NCBI RefSeq assembly: GCF_014596475.1
Contig: NZ_MECJ01000029.1
Coordinates: 372,001-436,000 of the forward strand
Direction: 5' to 3'
Length of the DNA: 64,000 nucleotides
DNA from: Streptomyces sp. CBMA152
GTDB lineage: Bacteria; Actinomycetota; Actinomycetes; Streptomycetales; Streptomycetaceae
A program made the translations under genes and the position numbers. The notes under the pieces were generated by a model. The model saw nothing but the letters and a program-made list of their open reading frames with translations. It searched no databases and was not told where the DNA came from. Of this stretch, positions 16,769 to 26,400 are shown one piece after another. The first letter of the stretch is position 1; every line of letters starts with the position of its first letter.

Positions 16769-17212
16769 ATGACGATAAATCTCCAGGGCGTCTACGCCGC
16801 TGTCCGGAGCATGCTGTCGGGCATCGAAGGGCTCGACGGCGCGGACGTCGTCGGCAACGGCCCCCACGATGCCGGCTATCCCCATGCAGAAGTCCACGAC
16901 GGTGTCGTCCACTGGGTGGTGCTGGAGCGCAACGAGGAAGTGGAACGCCGCACCACCGGGGACCTGGACGAGTTTCTGTACTGGGCGGCGCTGTACACCA
17001 CCCGTGACGCCGCCTCCCGCTGGGAGCTCGACCACCGCGGTCTGCTGCCCGGCTGCGATGACACCCGGGTGGGGTGGCTGGCCAGGCAGGTCCAGCTGTT
17101 GAGGCTGGTCCGGCCCGAATGGGCGGACAGGTTCCGGGCGCAGATCCCGCAGCAGTGTCCGGGAGTGCGCCTTGAGGACGTGGACGCCTATCCGGTCGGG
17201 GGGCGGTCGTGA
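16769..17212 (+). CDS. immunity-like protein (resembles Imm63)
   Basis: 147 residues, ATG preceded by GAGGGG. The central segment (GVVHWVVLERNEEVERRTTGDLDEFLYWAALYTTRDAASRWEL, then LARQVQLLRLVRPEWADRF) follows the pattern I associate with the Imm63 immunity family: an 'ERG-E--R-T-DLDELLYW' strand/helix and a 'R--A-Q--LL--L---W' helix. Its TGA overlaps the GTG of the TNT toxin-domain gene, so immunity and toxin are made together. Cytoplasmic. Confidence 0.65.
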   Translation: MTINLQGVYAAVRSMLSGIEGLDGADVVGNGPHDAGYPHAEVHDGVVHWVVLERNEEVERRTTGDLDEFLYWAALYTTRDAASRWELDHRGLLPGCDDTRVGWLARQVQLLRLVRPEWADRFRAQIPQQCPGVRLEDVDAYPVGGRS

Positions 17213-17550
17213 GGCTGTGGCGGCGCGGGCGGAAGCAGGAGCGGTCGGCGGGGGAAGCCGAGGTGTGGGACCGGTTCGGGAGCCCGCTGGGGAGGTTCGC
17301 GCACCCGAAGGGGACGCCGTTCGCCCAGCGTTCGCTGCCTCCCATCTACGTGGGGTGCGGGTACCACGTGTACAGCTGGATACGGCCATGGACGCAGGAG
17401 GACGCCGAAAAGTACGGTGTCATCCAGGCGGGCAAGGTCGCTCCCTGGTTTGAGCAGCCCGGCGGCGGAACGCAGTTCATGCTCCCAGAGGGCATTTCGG
17501 TGCAGTGGCTCATCGACCGCGGCTACATCCGTGAGGAACCCGTGCGGTGA
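17209..17550 (+). CDS. stand-alone TNT-domain protein (probable NAD+ glycohydrolase toxin)
   Basis: 113 residues, GTG start overlapping the immunity gene. Nearly the whole protein is a TNT domain, as in the C-terminus of mycobacterial CpnT: VWDRFGSPLGRFAHPKGTPF, QRSLPP, Y-VYSWIRPW, APWFEQPGGGTQF, VQWLIDRGYI. The Arg of DRFG, the central Tyr and the Gln of GGGTQF correspond to residues implicated in NAD binding or cleavage in that family. No signal peptide, WXG100, PAAR or other delivery domain is present; only a basic N-terminus (MRLWRRGRKQER). It may be an orphan effector tip or an intracellular NADase. Confidence 0.75.
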   Translation: MRLWRRGRKQERSAGEAEVWDRFGSPLGRFAHPKGTPFAQRSLPPIYVGCGYHVYSWIRPWTQEDAEKYGVIQAGKVAPWFEQPGGGTQFMLPEGISVQWLIDRGYIREEPVR

Positions 17551-17782
17551 TCGAAGCCGATCGCCGATCGACCGGAGCCGCTTGGCATCCTCAATTTCCC
17601 TGTGCCTGTGAGCTTCCGGCGCGTCGGCGGCCCGTAGACCTTCCGGGGCTCTGGTCTGTTCGCGCCCCGCATGTCACCCTGCCGCTCGTCCGTTGAAGGG
17701 CCCTGTCCTGTGCAGCGTCCCCGGCCACTTGCGGGCATACGAACCAGGTCACACCGTCGTCCCGACAGACAAGGAGATGGCC

Positions 17783-18307
17783 ATGAGCGACCGCAAGGGC
17801 AGTAAGCGGCAAGGGACCTCTCAACCCCAGGTCACCATCGTCTACGACGCGTCAACGACCCCCGCCGAAGGGGTCGTTCAACGGCCTCACCTCGTGCGGG
17901 GGTGGAGTGCCACCGACCGGGCTGTGGGCGCGTGCCGCCACGCCGGCATCGCGCTGAGCCGGGCCGTGCTCGTGCCCAAGGAGAGCGCGGCCAGGGCCGC
18001 CAACGCTGTTCGGCTCTCCCGTCAGACTCTCGCCGAGCTCGCCAAGAATGATCCTGATCCCGCGGCCGACGCCCGGGGCGCGAGGAACGCCGCGGCCGCG
18101 GCGGCTGTCGCTGCCCAGGAGGCCCGGTCCCACGGTGGGGCCAACAAGCTTTCCGAGGCTGCCCATCGCGCTGCGATCAAGGCATCCCGGACCGCCGGCG
18201 CCGCCGCAGGCAGTGAGGGGATGGGGCGGAACGAAGCGCTGAACGCGGCGGCGGACGCGGCCGAGGCGGAAGCCGTCGTCGCGGCCCTCGACGCGGGCTG
18301 GATGTAG
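17783..18307 (+). CDS. Ala-rich helical hypothetical protein
   Basis: 174 residues. ATG 17783 has AAGGAG 6 bp upstream, so the longer upstream frame is rejected. The sequence is basic at the start (MSDRKGSKRQGTSQ), then strongly helical and alanine-rich (ARNAAAAAAVAAQEARSHGG, AADAAEAEAVVAALDAGWM). No membrane segment or motif recognised. Confidence 0.65.
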   Translation: MSDRKGSKRQGTSQPQVTIVYDASTTPAEGVVQRPHLVRGWSATDRAVGACRHAGIALSRAVLVPKESAARAANAVRLSRQTLAELAKNDPDPAADARGARNAAAAAAVAAQEARSHGGANKLSEAAHRAAIKASRTAGAAAGSEGMGRNEALNAAADAAEAEAVVAALDAGWM

Positions 18308-18350
18308 GCCGCCACCCAGACCGCCACCCTGCCCGGGCACCGGCGGATCC

Positions 18351-18430
18351 GGCCCGGTGTCCGGACAGGGGAGGCAGGCCAAGACCTGCCGGCCCGGTGT
18401 CCGGTCAGGGGCCGCAGGCCAAGACCCGCG
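18351..18430 (+). repeat. two-copy 40-bp tandem repeat
   Basis: 18351-18390 and 18391-18430 match at about 35 of 40 positions, beginning GGCCCGGTGTCCGG. It lies in the gap between convergent genes. It may have arisen by slippage and could fold as a terminator. Confidence 0.7.
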
Positions 18431-18469
18431 ACGGCGGCGCGGTGATCAGCACCCGTCGCCCCCCCGCCA

Positions 18470-18922
18470 CTACCGCAGGAACAGCCCAAAGGCATCATCA
18501 AGCGACCAGCTCTGCCAGCACACAGCGAACAACCCCACGGCGGAAATCAGGGCCATCATCAGGTTCTGCCCCTGCTCCGCCCAGTCGTGGATCATCAGGA
18601 CGAAGTAGATGAGGCTGAGGATCAGGCCGCTGACCAGGGCGATCGGGGTCAGGAGGCCGACGGTCAGGCCGAGGCCGAGGGCCAGTTCCGCGTAGGCGAC
18701 GACGTACGCCATCACCTTCGGGCGCGGCTTCACCACCAGGTCGAAGCCACGGCGTACGAAGCGCCAGCGGTGCTTCTCCGCTATGCCCGCGGCCCAGCGG
18801 ATACCGCCGCCCGCGAACCACTGCTTCTTGTCCTTGTGGCGCCAGCTCTCCAGCCACCACAGCCCCAGTCCGATGCGGAGCACCGCGAACCACTCGGGCC
18901 CACTGAGCCAGATCGTCTGCAT
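18470..18922 (-). CDS. DoxX-like four-helix membrane protein
   Basis: 150 residues with hydrophobic segments near 10-25, 70-95, 95-110 and 120-140, and the pattern 'FAVLRIGLGLWWLESWRHK' at the start, typical of the DoxX/quinol-oxidase-subunit family. Such proteins act in membrane redox processes. It is divergent from the amidohydrolase gene across a region with two related palindromes and is probably co-regulated with it. Confidence 0.8.
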   Translation of the reverse strand: MQTIWLSGPEWFAVLRIGLGLWWLESWRHKDKKQWFAGGGIRWAAGIAEKHRWRFVRRGFDLVVKPRPKVMAYVVAYAELALGLGLTVGLLTPIALVSGLILSLIYFVLMIHDWAEQGQNLMMALISAVGLFAVCWQSWSLDDAFGLFLR

Positions 18923-18955
18923 CCTGTTCCCCTCACCCTCATCCTCATCCTCACC

Positions 18956-19076
18956 GCGCTGAACTGACGGATCGTCAGTTCAGCGCTCCTTCGCCCGCCC
19001 CGCAAGAGGTACGGCTCCCGATTCGCCCTTGTCGCCGAGGAGGTGGCCCCATACCCTGAACCTGATGGGTCGTCAG
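18956..19076. promoter_or_regulatory. two related CTGACG/CGTCAG operators in a divergent promoter
   Basis: A perfect palindrome with 14-bp arms occupies 18956-18986 (inner core CTGACGGATCGTCAG at 18964-18978). A second site, CTGATGGGTCGTCAG (19062-19076), matches the core at 13 of 15 positions. They lie between the DoxX and amidohydrolase starts, so one dimeric regulator, probably TetR-type, may control both. Confidence 0.65.
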
Positions 19077-19115
19077 ATTTAGCCGGTGAGCCGGCGGGCA
19101 GTCTGGGGGTACAGG

Positions 19116-20354
19116 GTGGTCAGCGACCTGAGCGGTACCAGGGAGATTCCCAGGGTCATCAGCGTGGACGATCACGTGATCGAGCCTGCTCATCTCTTCG
19201 AGACCTGGCTCCCGCAGAAGTACCGCGACAAGGGGCCGAAGCCCTTCACCGCCGGTATCGGCGATCTGCAGTACGTCGGTGGCAAGTACCGGTTCACCAC
19301 CGACCCAAAGGGCCAGATCACCGACTGGTGGGAGTACGAGGGCCTGCTCTTCCCGTACAAGCGGATCATCGCCGCCGTGGGGTTCTCCCGTGACGAGATG
19401 ACGCTCGACGGCATCACCCGGGAACAGATGCGGCAGGGCTGCTGGGACCCGAAGGCGCGGCTCGCGGACATGGACCTCAACCACGTCGAGGCGTCGCTCT
19501 GCTTCCCCACCTTCCCCCGGTTCTGCGGCCAGACCTTCGCCGAGGCCAAGGACAAGGAGGTCGGGCTCGCGTGTGTGCGGGCGTACAACGACTGGATGGT
19601 GGAGGAGTGGTGCGGGGACAGCGGCGGTCGGCTGATCCCGCTGTGCCTGATCCCGCTGTGGGATGTCGAGCTCGCGGTCGCCGAGATCAGGCGCAACGCC
19701 GCCCGGGGCGTACGTGCTGTGACCTTCAGCGAGATCCCGACCTACCTGGGTTTGCCGTCGATCCACTCGGGCTACTGGGACCCGTTCTTCGCGGTGTGCG
19801 AGGAGACCGGCACCGTCGTGAACATGCACATCGGCTCGTCCTCGCAGATGCCGGCGGCGTCGCCTGATGCTCCGCCCGCCGTGCAGGCGTCGCTGAGCTT
19901 CAACAACGCCATGGCCTCGATGATGGACTTCCTGTTCAGCGGCGTGCTCGTGAAGTTCCCACGGCTCAAACTGGCGTACAGCGAAGGGCAGATGGGCTGG
20001 ATTCCGTACGCCCTGGAGCGCGCCGACGACGTCTGGGAGGAGCACCGGGCGTGGGGCGGGGTCAAGGACCTGGTCCCCGAGCCGCCGTCGACGTACTACT
20101 ACCGCCAGATCTTCTGCTGCTTCTTCCGCGACAAGCACGGCATCGAGTCGATCGAGACCGTCGGGGTCGACAACGCGACCTTCGAGACCGACTATCCGCA
20201 CGTCGACTCGACCTGGCCGCACACGAAGCAGGTCGCCGCCGACCATGTGGGCGGGCTGTCGGACGACGTGGCGTACAAGCTGCTGCGCGGGAACGCGATC
20301 CGCATGCTCGGGCTGCCGCTCGACCAGGACCGGGCGGTCGTCGCCCCCGCCTGA
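19116..20354 (+). CDS. amidohydrolase family metal-dependent hydrolase
   Basis: 412 residues from GTG 19116, which has GGGGG upstream; GTG 19086 is an alternative. It begins with a metal-site motif variant (VISVDDHVIEPAHLFE, D-H-x-E) and ends with ETDYPHVDSTWPH (the metal/acid loop), as in the ACMSD-like amidohydrolase_2 family. Members decarboxylate or hydrolyse aromatic or acyl substrates, and actinobacteria have many in lipid or steroid catabolism. The native substrate is unknown. Confidence 0.88.
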   Translation: MVSDLSGTREIPRVISVDDHVIEPAHLFETWLPQKYRDKGPKPFTAGIGDLQYVGGKYRFTTDPKGQITDWWEYEGLLFPYKRIIAAVGFSRDEMTLDGITREQMRQGCWDPKARLADMDLNHVEASLCFPTFPRFCGQTFAEAKDKEVGLACVRAYNDWMVEEWCGDSGGRLIPLCLIPLWDVELAVAEIRRNAARGVRAVTFSEIPTYLGLPSIHSGYWDPFFAVCEETGTVVNMHIGSSSQMPAASPDAPPAVQASLSFNNAMASMMDFLFSGVLVKFPRLKLAYSEGQMGWIPYALERADDVWEEHRAWGGVKDLVPEPPSTYYYRQIFCCFFRDKHGIESIETVGVDNATFETDYPHVDSTWPHTKQVAADHVGGLSDDVAYKLLRGNAIRMLGLPLDQDRAVVAPA

Positions 20355-20437
20355 CGTCGAGCGCTGACCGGGGCGCGCGTCGGCCGACGGGGTCACAACG
20401 CTACGGTTCCTGTGGCACCCCTCGGAGAGGCGATCGG

Positions 20438-21361
20438 ATGACGAATCCCGTTTCAGAGGCCCTGGTCACCCTGGGGCGCGGCTATGTGCGCCGCGCTCCC
20501 GGCTCGCTCGCCAAGGCGTCGCTCGCCGCGCGCCATCTCGATCCCCAGCTCAGAGATCACCCGCGGCGACGTGTCGTCGACACGGACTTCGGCGCCAAGT
20601 TCGCTGTCGATACCCGGGACTTGATCCAGCGGTACATCTACCTGTTCGGGGTGTGGGAGCCGCATATGACGGGCTGGCTTCGGCGTCGGCTGCGGCCGGG
20701 GGACGGCTTCGTCGACGTCGGGGCGAACATCGGCTACTTCAGCGTGCTCGCCTCGAAACTGGTCGGGGAAACGGGGCGGGTGGTGGCGATCGAGGCCTCC
20801 CCGCTGTTCCACCAGCGGCTTTTACAGCAGGTCGAGTTGAACGCGTGCACCAACATCCGGGCGCTCAACGCCGCTGTCTCGGACCGCCGGAAGATGCTGA
20901 AGTTCGTCCTCGCCAGCCCGTACAACCTGGGTGCGAACAGCATCGTTCCGTACGAGGGCGCCGCCGAGTCGACGTTCGAGATGGCGGCCGTTCCCCTGCC
21001 CGATCTGCTCGATCCGGCGGAGATCGCTGCCGCGCGAGTGATCAAGATCGACGTGGAGGGTGCGGAGGGAGGCGTCGTCCGGGGCATGGCCCCCCTGCTC
21101 GACGAGCTCCGGCCCGACGCCGAGATCACCGTCGAGGTGACGCCCGACCGCATGGCACAACTGGGCGACTCCGCGGATGAGCTCTTGGACACGATGCGTG
21201 GCCACGGCTTCAACGTCTACCGGCTCGCCAACGACTACGCGCCGGAGAGCTACCCGCGAGCGCTACGTGGAGCACCCACGGTGCCGGTCCGGTGGCGGGG
21301 ACCGATTGTGGGCGAGAGCGATCTGATCTTTTCCCGGGTGGACGCGGAAACGCTTCCCTAG
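20438..21361 (+). CDS. FkbM family SAM-dependent methyltransferase
   Basis: 307 residues, ATG 20438 with GGAGAGG upstream. FkbM-type core: GDGFVDVGANIGYFSVLASK (SAM-binding), VVAIEASPLFHQRL, VIKIDVEGAEGGVVRGM. These are O-methyltransferases of natural products or glycans. Convergent with a glycosyltransferase gene, so a glycan-modifying role is possible. Confidence 0.87.
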   Translation: MTNPVSEALVTLGRGYVRRAPGSLAKASLAARHLDPQLRDHPRRRVVDTDFGAKFAVDTRDLIQRYIYLFGVWEPHMTGWLRRRLRPGDGFVDVGANIGYFSVLASKLVGETGRVVAIEASPLFHQRLLQQVELNACTNIRALNAAVSDRRKMLKFVLASPYNLGANSIVPYEGAAESTFEMAAVPLPDLLDPAEIAAARVIKIDVEGAEGGVVRGMAPLLDELRPDAEITVEVTPDRMAQLGDSADELLDTMRGHGFNVYRLANDYAPESYPRALRGAPTVPVRWRGPIVGESDLIFSRVDAETLP

Positions 21362-21409
21362 CACGGTCAGCCACGCGGTGGAACAGCGAGATCGTTTACG
21401 AGCTGCCCA

Positions 21410-22171
21410 TCAACCGGTAGTGGGGTAACGCCAGTTGAAGGAGGCGAGCGCCCTCGCCCTGGATTCCGCGACCGCCATGCGGGCCTCGCGTTCGGCGGCT
21501 TCTGTGTGTGACGCCTGGCTGGTGGCCTGGCCGGGCCACTTGCGGTAGAGCAGGCCTACTTCGGGGGAGAACCAGCCGCGGCTCGTGGCGTTCAGGGCGA
21601 GCAGGAGTCCCGTGTCCTCCGACGCCGGCAGGGCCATCCAGCCGCCGAGCGCGACGAGCAGGTCGCGGCGGACGCACAGCGTCGCCGGGTGGACCTGCGC
21701 GCGGAAACCGTTCGCCTTCCAGTAGGCGAGGACCGTGCCGCGCTCGACCGCGCCCGGCTCGGGGTCGCCGGGGAAGCCGACGTGGGAGCCGTCGGGCAGC
21801 AGGTCCAGAACGCGCGAGGTCGCCCAGCTGATGCTCGGGTCGGCTTCCAGCGCGGCGAGGTCGCGTGCGAGCGCTCCCGGCGCCAACTGGTCGTCCGCGT
21901 CCAGGATCTTGACGTACTCGCCGTCCGCGTGGGCGAGCGCGATCGTACGGGCGACACCCGGACCGCCGGGGCGTCCCTGACGGAACGTCACCCGCTCGTC
22001 GTCGAGGGGAACGTGCGGAGCGACGTCGTCGCTCTTGCCGTCCTGCTGGATCACCCAGTGCCACTCCCAGCCCTCGGGGAGTTCCTGCCCGCAGATCGAC
22101 TTGTACGCGTCAGGGAGGAAGTGGGCCGAGGGGCCGTGGACAGCGGTGATGATGATGATGCGCCGACGCAC
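21410..22171 (-). CDS. family 2 glycosyltransferase
   Basis: 253 residues, GTG start. GT-A fold motifs: IIIITAVHGPSAHFLPDAYK, ARTIALAHADGEYVKILDADDQL (DXD-type metal site) and WMALPASEDTGLLLAL (ED catalytic base region). No membrane segment, so it is cytoplasmic. It follows the GntR gene by 4 bp on the same strand, indicating one transcript. Confidence 0.88.
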   Translation of the reverse strand: MRRRIIIITAVHGPSAHFLPDAYKSICGQELPEGWEWHWVIQQDGKSDDVAPHVPLDDERVTFRQGRPGGPGVARTIALAHADGEYVKILDADDQLAPGALARDLAALEADPSISWATSRVLDLLPDGSHVGFPGDPEPGAVERGTVLAYWKANGFRAQVHPATLCVRRDLLVALGGWMALPASEDTGLLLALNATSRGWFSPEVGLLYRKWPGQATSQASHTEAAEREARMAVAESRARALASFNWRYPTTG

Positions 22172-22175
22172 GGCG

Positions 22176-22964
22176 TCACCACCTTTCCAGGGGAGTGGTG
22201 AAGAGCAGTTCCGTGCGGTCGCCGGGCAGCGTCACGTCCGAGACGTCCACCACCCGGCCGTTGATGTCGACCGACGTCTTGCGGAGGATCAGGACCGACG
22301 TCCCGGGCGGCAGCTCCAGTTCCTCGGCCTCTTCGGGCGTCGGCGGCCGGGCGCTGACGCGTTCCTCGACGCGGTCGAGCTCGATCCCGACGGTGTGGAG
22401 CTGGCTCTGAGTGCCGCCGGGCCACGGCTCGTTCGTCTGGTCCAGGAGGTCGGGGTTGGCCTCGATGAGGAAGCGCGGGATATGGGAGGTCACCAGGCTG
22501 AAGGGTGCGCTTTCGGCGGCGTACCGCGTTCGGTAGCTGCGCTCCAGGAGGGCGGTCCCCTCGGGAACGCCGAGGGCTTCCGCGAGGCCGTTGTCGGCCT
22601 TGATCTCCCGGTAGGCCGCAAAGAAGACGAGGTCGTCGGCCTTCAGGCCGGTGTCGTACTCGGTCGCGCCCGTCTCCAGCCTCTTGGTGACGGGCTGGCG
22701 CGCGCGGTCCTTCTCCCATTGGTAGCGGCAGTTGCGGCGCAGCGCCCGGGTGCGGGGGCGGCGGACGAAGTTCCCCCGGCCGTGCTGCTTCTCGATCAGG
22801 CCCTCGTCCCGCAGCAGCCGCAGCGCGTCGCGGATGGTCGGCACGCTGCGCCGGTACGTCTCGGCGAGCTTCGTCTCCGGAGGCAGTCGGTCTCCGGGCC
22901 TCAGTTCACCGGTGCGGATGGACTGCCGGAGCTCGTCCGCGATCCGCTCGTACGCCACCGCCAT
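22176..22964 (-). CDS. GntR family regulator with UTRA domain
   Basis: 262 residues. Winged helix at the N-terminus (YERIADELRQSIRTGELRPG, SVPTIRDALRLLRDEGLIEK) and a C-terminal UTRA effector domain (ALLERSYRTRYA, PPGTSVLILRKTSVDINGR). HutC-subfamily regulators usually sense sugars or small carboxylates. Co-transcribed with the glycosyltransferase. Confidence 0.9.
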   Translation of the reverse strand: MAVAYERIADELRQSIRTGELRPGDRLPPETKLAETYRRSVPTIRDALRLLRDEGLIEKQHGRGNFVRRPRTRALRRNCRYQWEKDRARQPVTKRLETGATEYDTGLKADDLVFFAAYREIKADNGLAEALGVPEGTALLERSYRTRYAAESAPFSLVTSHIPRFLIEANPDLLDQTNEPWPGGTQSQLHTVGIELDRVEERVSARPPTPEEAEELELPPGTSVLILRKTSVDINGRVVDVSDVTLPGDRTELLFTTPLERW

Positions 22965-23008
22965 GCGTGCTCACCGTCCTGCTGTCCGACGATGATCAGC
23001 CTACGACT

Positions 23009-23018
23009 CCTCAAGAGG
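23009..23018. promoter_or_regulatory. short palindrome upstream of the GntR gene
   Basis: CCTCAAGAGG, 45 bp before the GntR start, is a perfect short inverted repeat in the position of an autoregulatory operator. Weak evidence because it is only 10 bp. Confidence 0.3.
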
Positions 23019-23411
23019 TCCTGACGAGTGGAGGGGGGTGCGTGGGTACGTCGTGGTCATGGCCGATCGGGACGGCGGACGGATGAGCGCCCGGGGTACG
23101 CGGGCGGTTCCGTGCGGGATCGCTGCGCGCGCATCACAAAGGGAAGGAAATGAGGAGGCGGCGATCAAGCCCGTTTCGCCGACAAGCGGGTCGGGCCTGC
23201 GTTATGCCTGGCTATTGCCTTGGTGCGGGCCAATTATCCGGCGTATCGAAAAGCGCTTCGCAATTCCCGCAGAACATGGAAGCGCCCGACCGCTGGCGAC
23301 GGGGGATGCGCCAGCGGTCGGGCTGCGACCAACAGTAACAACCCTGCTTGTGCTGCGGGAATGGACTGCTCGGCCGAATCGGCGACTTGTGATCGGGATC
23401 ACATCACCTGG
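23019..23411. other. gene-free stretch between GntR and nSTAND genes
   Basis: No convincing coding sequence: short frames lack ribosome sites and codon bias. The stretch holds the nSTAND terminator (23284-23323). The region is less GC-rich around 23200-23270 than its neighbours. Confidence 0.6.
23284..23323. terminator. hairpin downstream of the nSTAND-WD40 gene
   Basis: Perfect 15-bp stem (23284-23298 with 23309-23323) about 90 bp past the stop of the nSTAND gene on the minus strand. Confidence 0.75.
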
Positions 23412-26400
23412 TTACTCGTCGCAAGGAGGCGCATACGAGAGACGAGGTAGATTCTCGTGCCATTTTTCCGGCGTCAGGACGCCCCGAGTGGTCGAGCAAA
23501 TGCGGCTGATGGCCTGATCGGCGTCCAAGTTCCACAGCCGGACTGTATCGCTGCCGCTCGACACTCCGAGCATGTGGCTGTGGGGACTGAACGACAGGAA
23601 ATTTCCTGTCTTGGCGTTGGGGCTCATCGACTGACCGATGGGCGCGGCCTCGGACGGGTGGCCGACGTTCCAGAGCCGGACCGCGTTGTCGTTGCCGCCG
23701 CTTGCCAGGGTGCGGCCGTCCTGGCTGAACGTCAGCGACACGACCGCTTCGGTGTGGCCGGTGAGGGGTGAGCCCAACCGGGCGGCCTTGAGCGGGTCGG
23801 TGATGTTCCAGAGGCGGACGGTGTCGTCGTCGCTGCCGCTGGCCAGCGTATGGCCGTCCGGACTGTAGGAGAGCGCGTTGATGGGGCCGAGGTGACCGGC
23901 CAGGGGCGCGCCGAGCGGGGCGACATGACGCGGGTCGGCCACGTTCCACAGCCTGATGGTGGCGTCCGCGCTGCCGCTGGCGAGCGTCCGGCCGTCCGGG
24001 CTGAAGACCAGGGCGTTGACGTAGCCCTTGTGGCCGGAGAGCGGTGTGCCGAGGGGGAGGGGCCGGGACGGGTCGCCGACGTTCCACAGCTGGATCGTGC
24101 GGTCGTCGTAGCCGGTCGCCAGGGTGCGCCCGTCCGGGCTGAACGCCAGCGCGTCGGGGCCGGAGAACCGGGTGCGCAGGGCGAGGGGCGACCCGTAGGA
24201 GCTGGGCCGGGTCGGGTCGGTGACGTTGTACAGCTGCACCACGTGGCTTCCCATCAGCACCGCGAGTGTGCGGCCGTCGGGGGAGAACGCCAGCGAGCGC
24301 ACCTCGCTGTCCCCGGCCGTGAACGGCGCGCTCAGCGACACGGGCCGGTCGGGAGTCTCCACGTTCCACAGCCGGACCCGGTGATCGCGTGCGGCCGTGG
24401 CGAGCACCCGTCCGTCCGGGCGGAACGCCCCGATGCGGCCGATCATGTCCGACGTCGGTATCGACCACAGGCGGACCTTGCTGTCGCCGCTCCCGGTGGC
24501 AAGGGTCCGGCCGTCGGGGCTGAAGCCCAGGGCGTACATCTCGCCGCTGCTCCCCGCGAGGGGCTCGCCGACCTGCGACGGGTAGGCCGGATCGCTGACG
24601 TTCCACAGGCTCGCCGTGCTGTCCGCGCTGGCGGCGCCGAGCTTGCTTCCGTCGGGGCTGAAGGCCACCGACCAGATGGGGCCGGTGTGGCCGGTGAGCG
24701 GTGTGCCGAGCGGTGCCGCGTGACGTGGGTCGGCCACGTTCCAGAGCCGGATGGTGTCGTCCGAGCCGCCGCTGGCGAGCGTGCGGCCGTCGGGGCTGAA
24801 GGCCACGGAGTGCACCGTGCCCGTGTGGCCGGTCAGTTCCGTGTCGATCGGCGCCGGTCGAAGCGGATCCGCTGTGTCCCACAGCCTGATCGAGCCGTCG
24901 TCGCCACCCGCCGCCAGCGTCCGCCCGTCGGGGCTGAACGCCACGCAGCGTACGGCGGCGGGGTGGCCGGTCAGGACGCCGAGGGCCTTCGGCCGGCGCG
25001 GGTCGGCCACGTCCCACAGCCGAACGGTGTGATCCTCACTGGCGGAGGCCAGCGTGTGTCCGTCCGGCCGGAAGGCGAGGAGGTAGATCGTGCCGCCGTG
25101 GCCGGTCAGGGGAGTGCCGAGCGGCTGCGGACGGCCGGGATCGCGTACGTCCCAGAGCCGGATCGTGCCGTCGTCCGAAGCGCTGGCGAGGGTGTCGCCG
25201 TCCGGGCTGAAGACCGCGCTGCTCACCCAGCTCGTGTGGCCGGTGAGGGGTGCGCCCAGCGGCTTGGGCCGGGCCGGGTCCGCCACGTCCCACAGCCGAA
25301 CGGTCCGGTCGTAGCTGGCGGTGGCCAGGATCCGCCCGTTCGGGCTGAACGAGGTGAGGTAGACGGCTCCGGTGTGGCCGAGGAGCGGAGTGGCCAGCGG
25401 AGCGTTCACGATCGAGATCAGCCGGTTGTTGGTGCCCTGGTTGTCGGGCCGCAAGTGGTGGGCCACCAGGGCGAGCTGGGCGGAGAGCGACGGGTCCGTG
25501 TGCTGGGCGCGATCGGCCTCGGCGACCACCTGCTCGAACACGGCGTCGTCGCGCTGCTGCCGTGCGACCCACGCCGCACAGACAGCCAGGATCGCCAGGA
25601 CGACCAGCGCCGATATCGCACCGCGGCTGATCCAGACCGTGCGCTTGCGCAGCCTGACCGAAGCGGCCAGGAACTCCACGGCGTTGCGGGTCAGGAAGGT
25701 GTCACCGGCGGATTTCGCCCAGGTGTGGGCCTGTTCCAGCCGAGAACCCCGGTAGAGCAGCGAGGTGTCCCGCTTGGAGTCCTCCCAGGCCCTGCCGTCC
25801 TCCTCCAGCCGCTGGCGCAGCAGATGGTCGTTCCTGTCCTCGTCGATCCAGTCGCGCAGACGCGGCCAGGCGTGGAGCAGCGCTTCGTGGGTGATCTCCA
25901 CGGTCTCCGCGTCGAGTGTCACCAACCGGGCGCGGACCAGCGCTTCGAGCGATTCCTCGGTCCTGTTGGGGTCCGTCGACTCCTCCGCCAGCTGGCGCCT
26001 CGTCCCGCGCCTGCGGGTGGCCTGGGTGTCCTCGCTCAGTTTGACCAGCCTGAGCAGGAGCAGTCTCGCGGCCGTACGTGCCGCCGGGTCGAGGCTCGAC
26101 CAGGCACGCTCGGCGGTCGCCGCCACCGCTCCCTGGATTCCGCCCGCCGCGCGGTAGCCGGCCAGCGTGAGCCGTCCCCCCTTCCGCCGCTGCCAGGTGG
26201 CGAGGAGGGCGTGGGAGAGGAGCGGCAGCGCTCCGGCGTCGTGCACCCCGCGGGGGCCGTCGGCGCTCACTTCCCGGACGATCAGCTCCGCCAGTCCGGG
26301 TTCGAGCTCCATGCCCACGGCCTTGGCCGGGCCGGTCACCGCTTCGCGTAGTTCCGCGGTGGTCAGCGGCCCGAGCACCATGTGCCGGTGCTGCAGTGCG

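Noticed and set aside
22176..22964. GntR/UTRA gene as a KorSA-like regulator marking a second integrative element
   Set aside because: It is co-transcribed with a glycosyltransferase, and no integrase, Rep or attachment repeats are nearby.
23850..26351. 833-codon + strand frame opposite the nSTAND-WD40 gene
   Set aside because: Its repeats are the mirror image of the WD40 repeats on the other strand.
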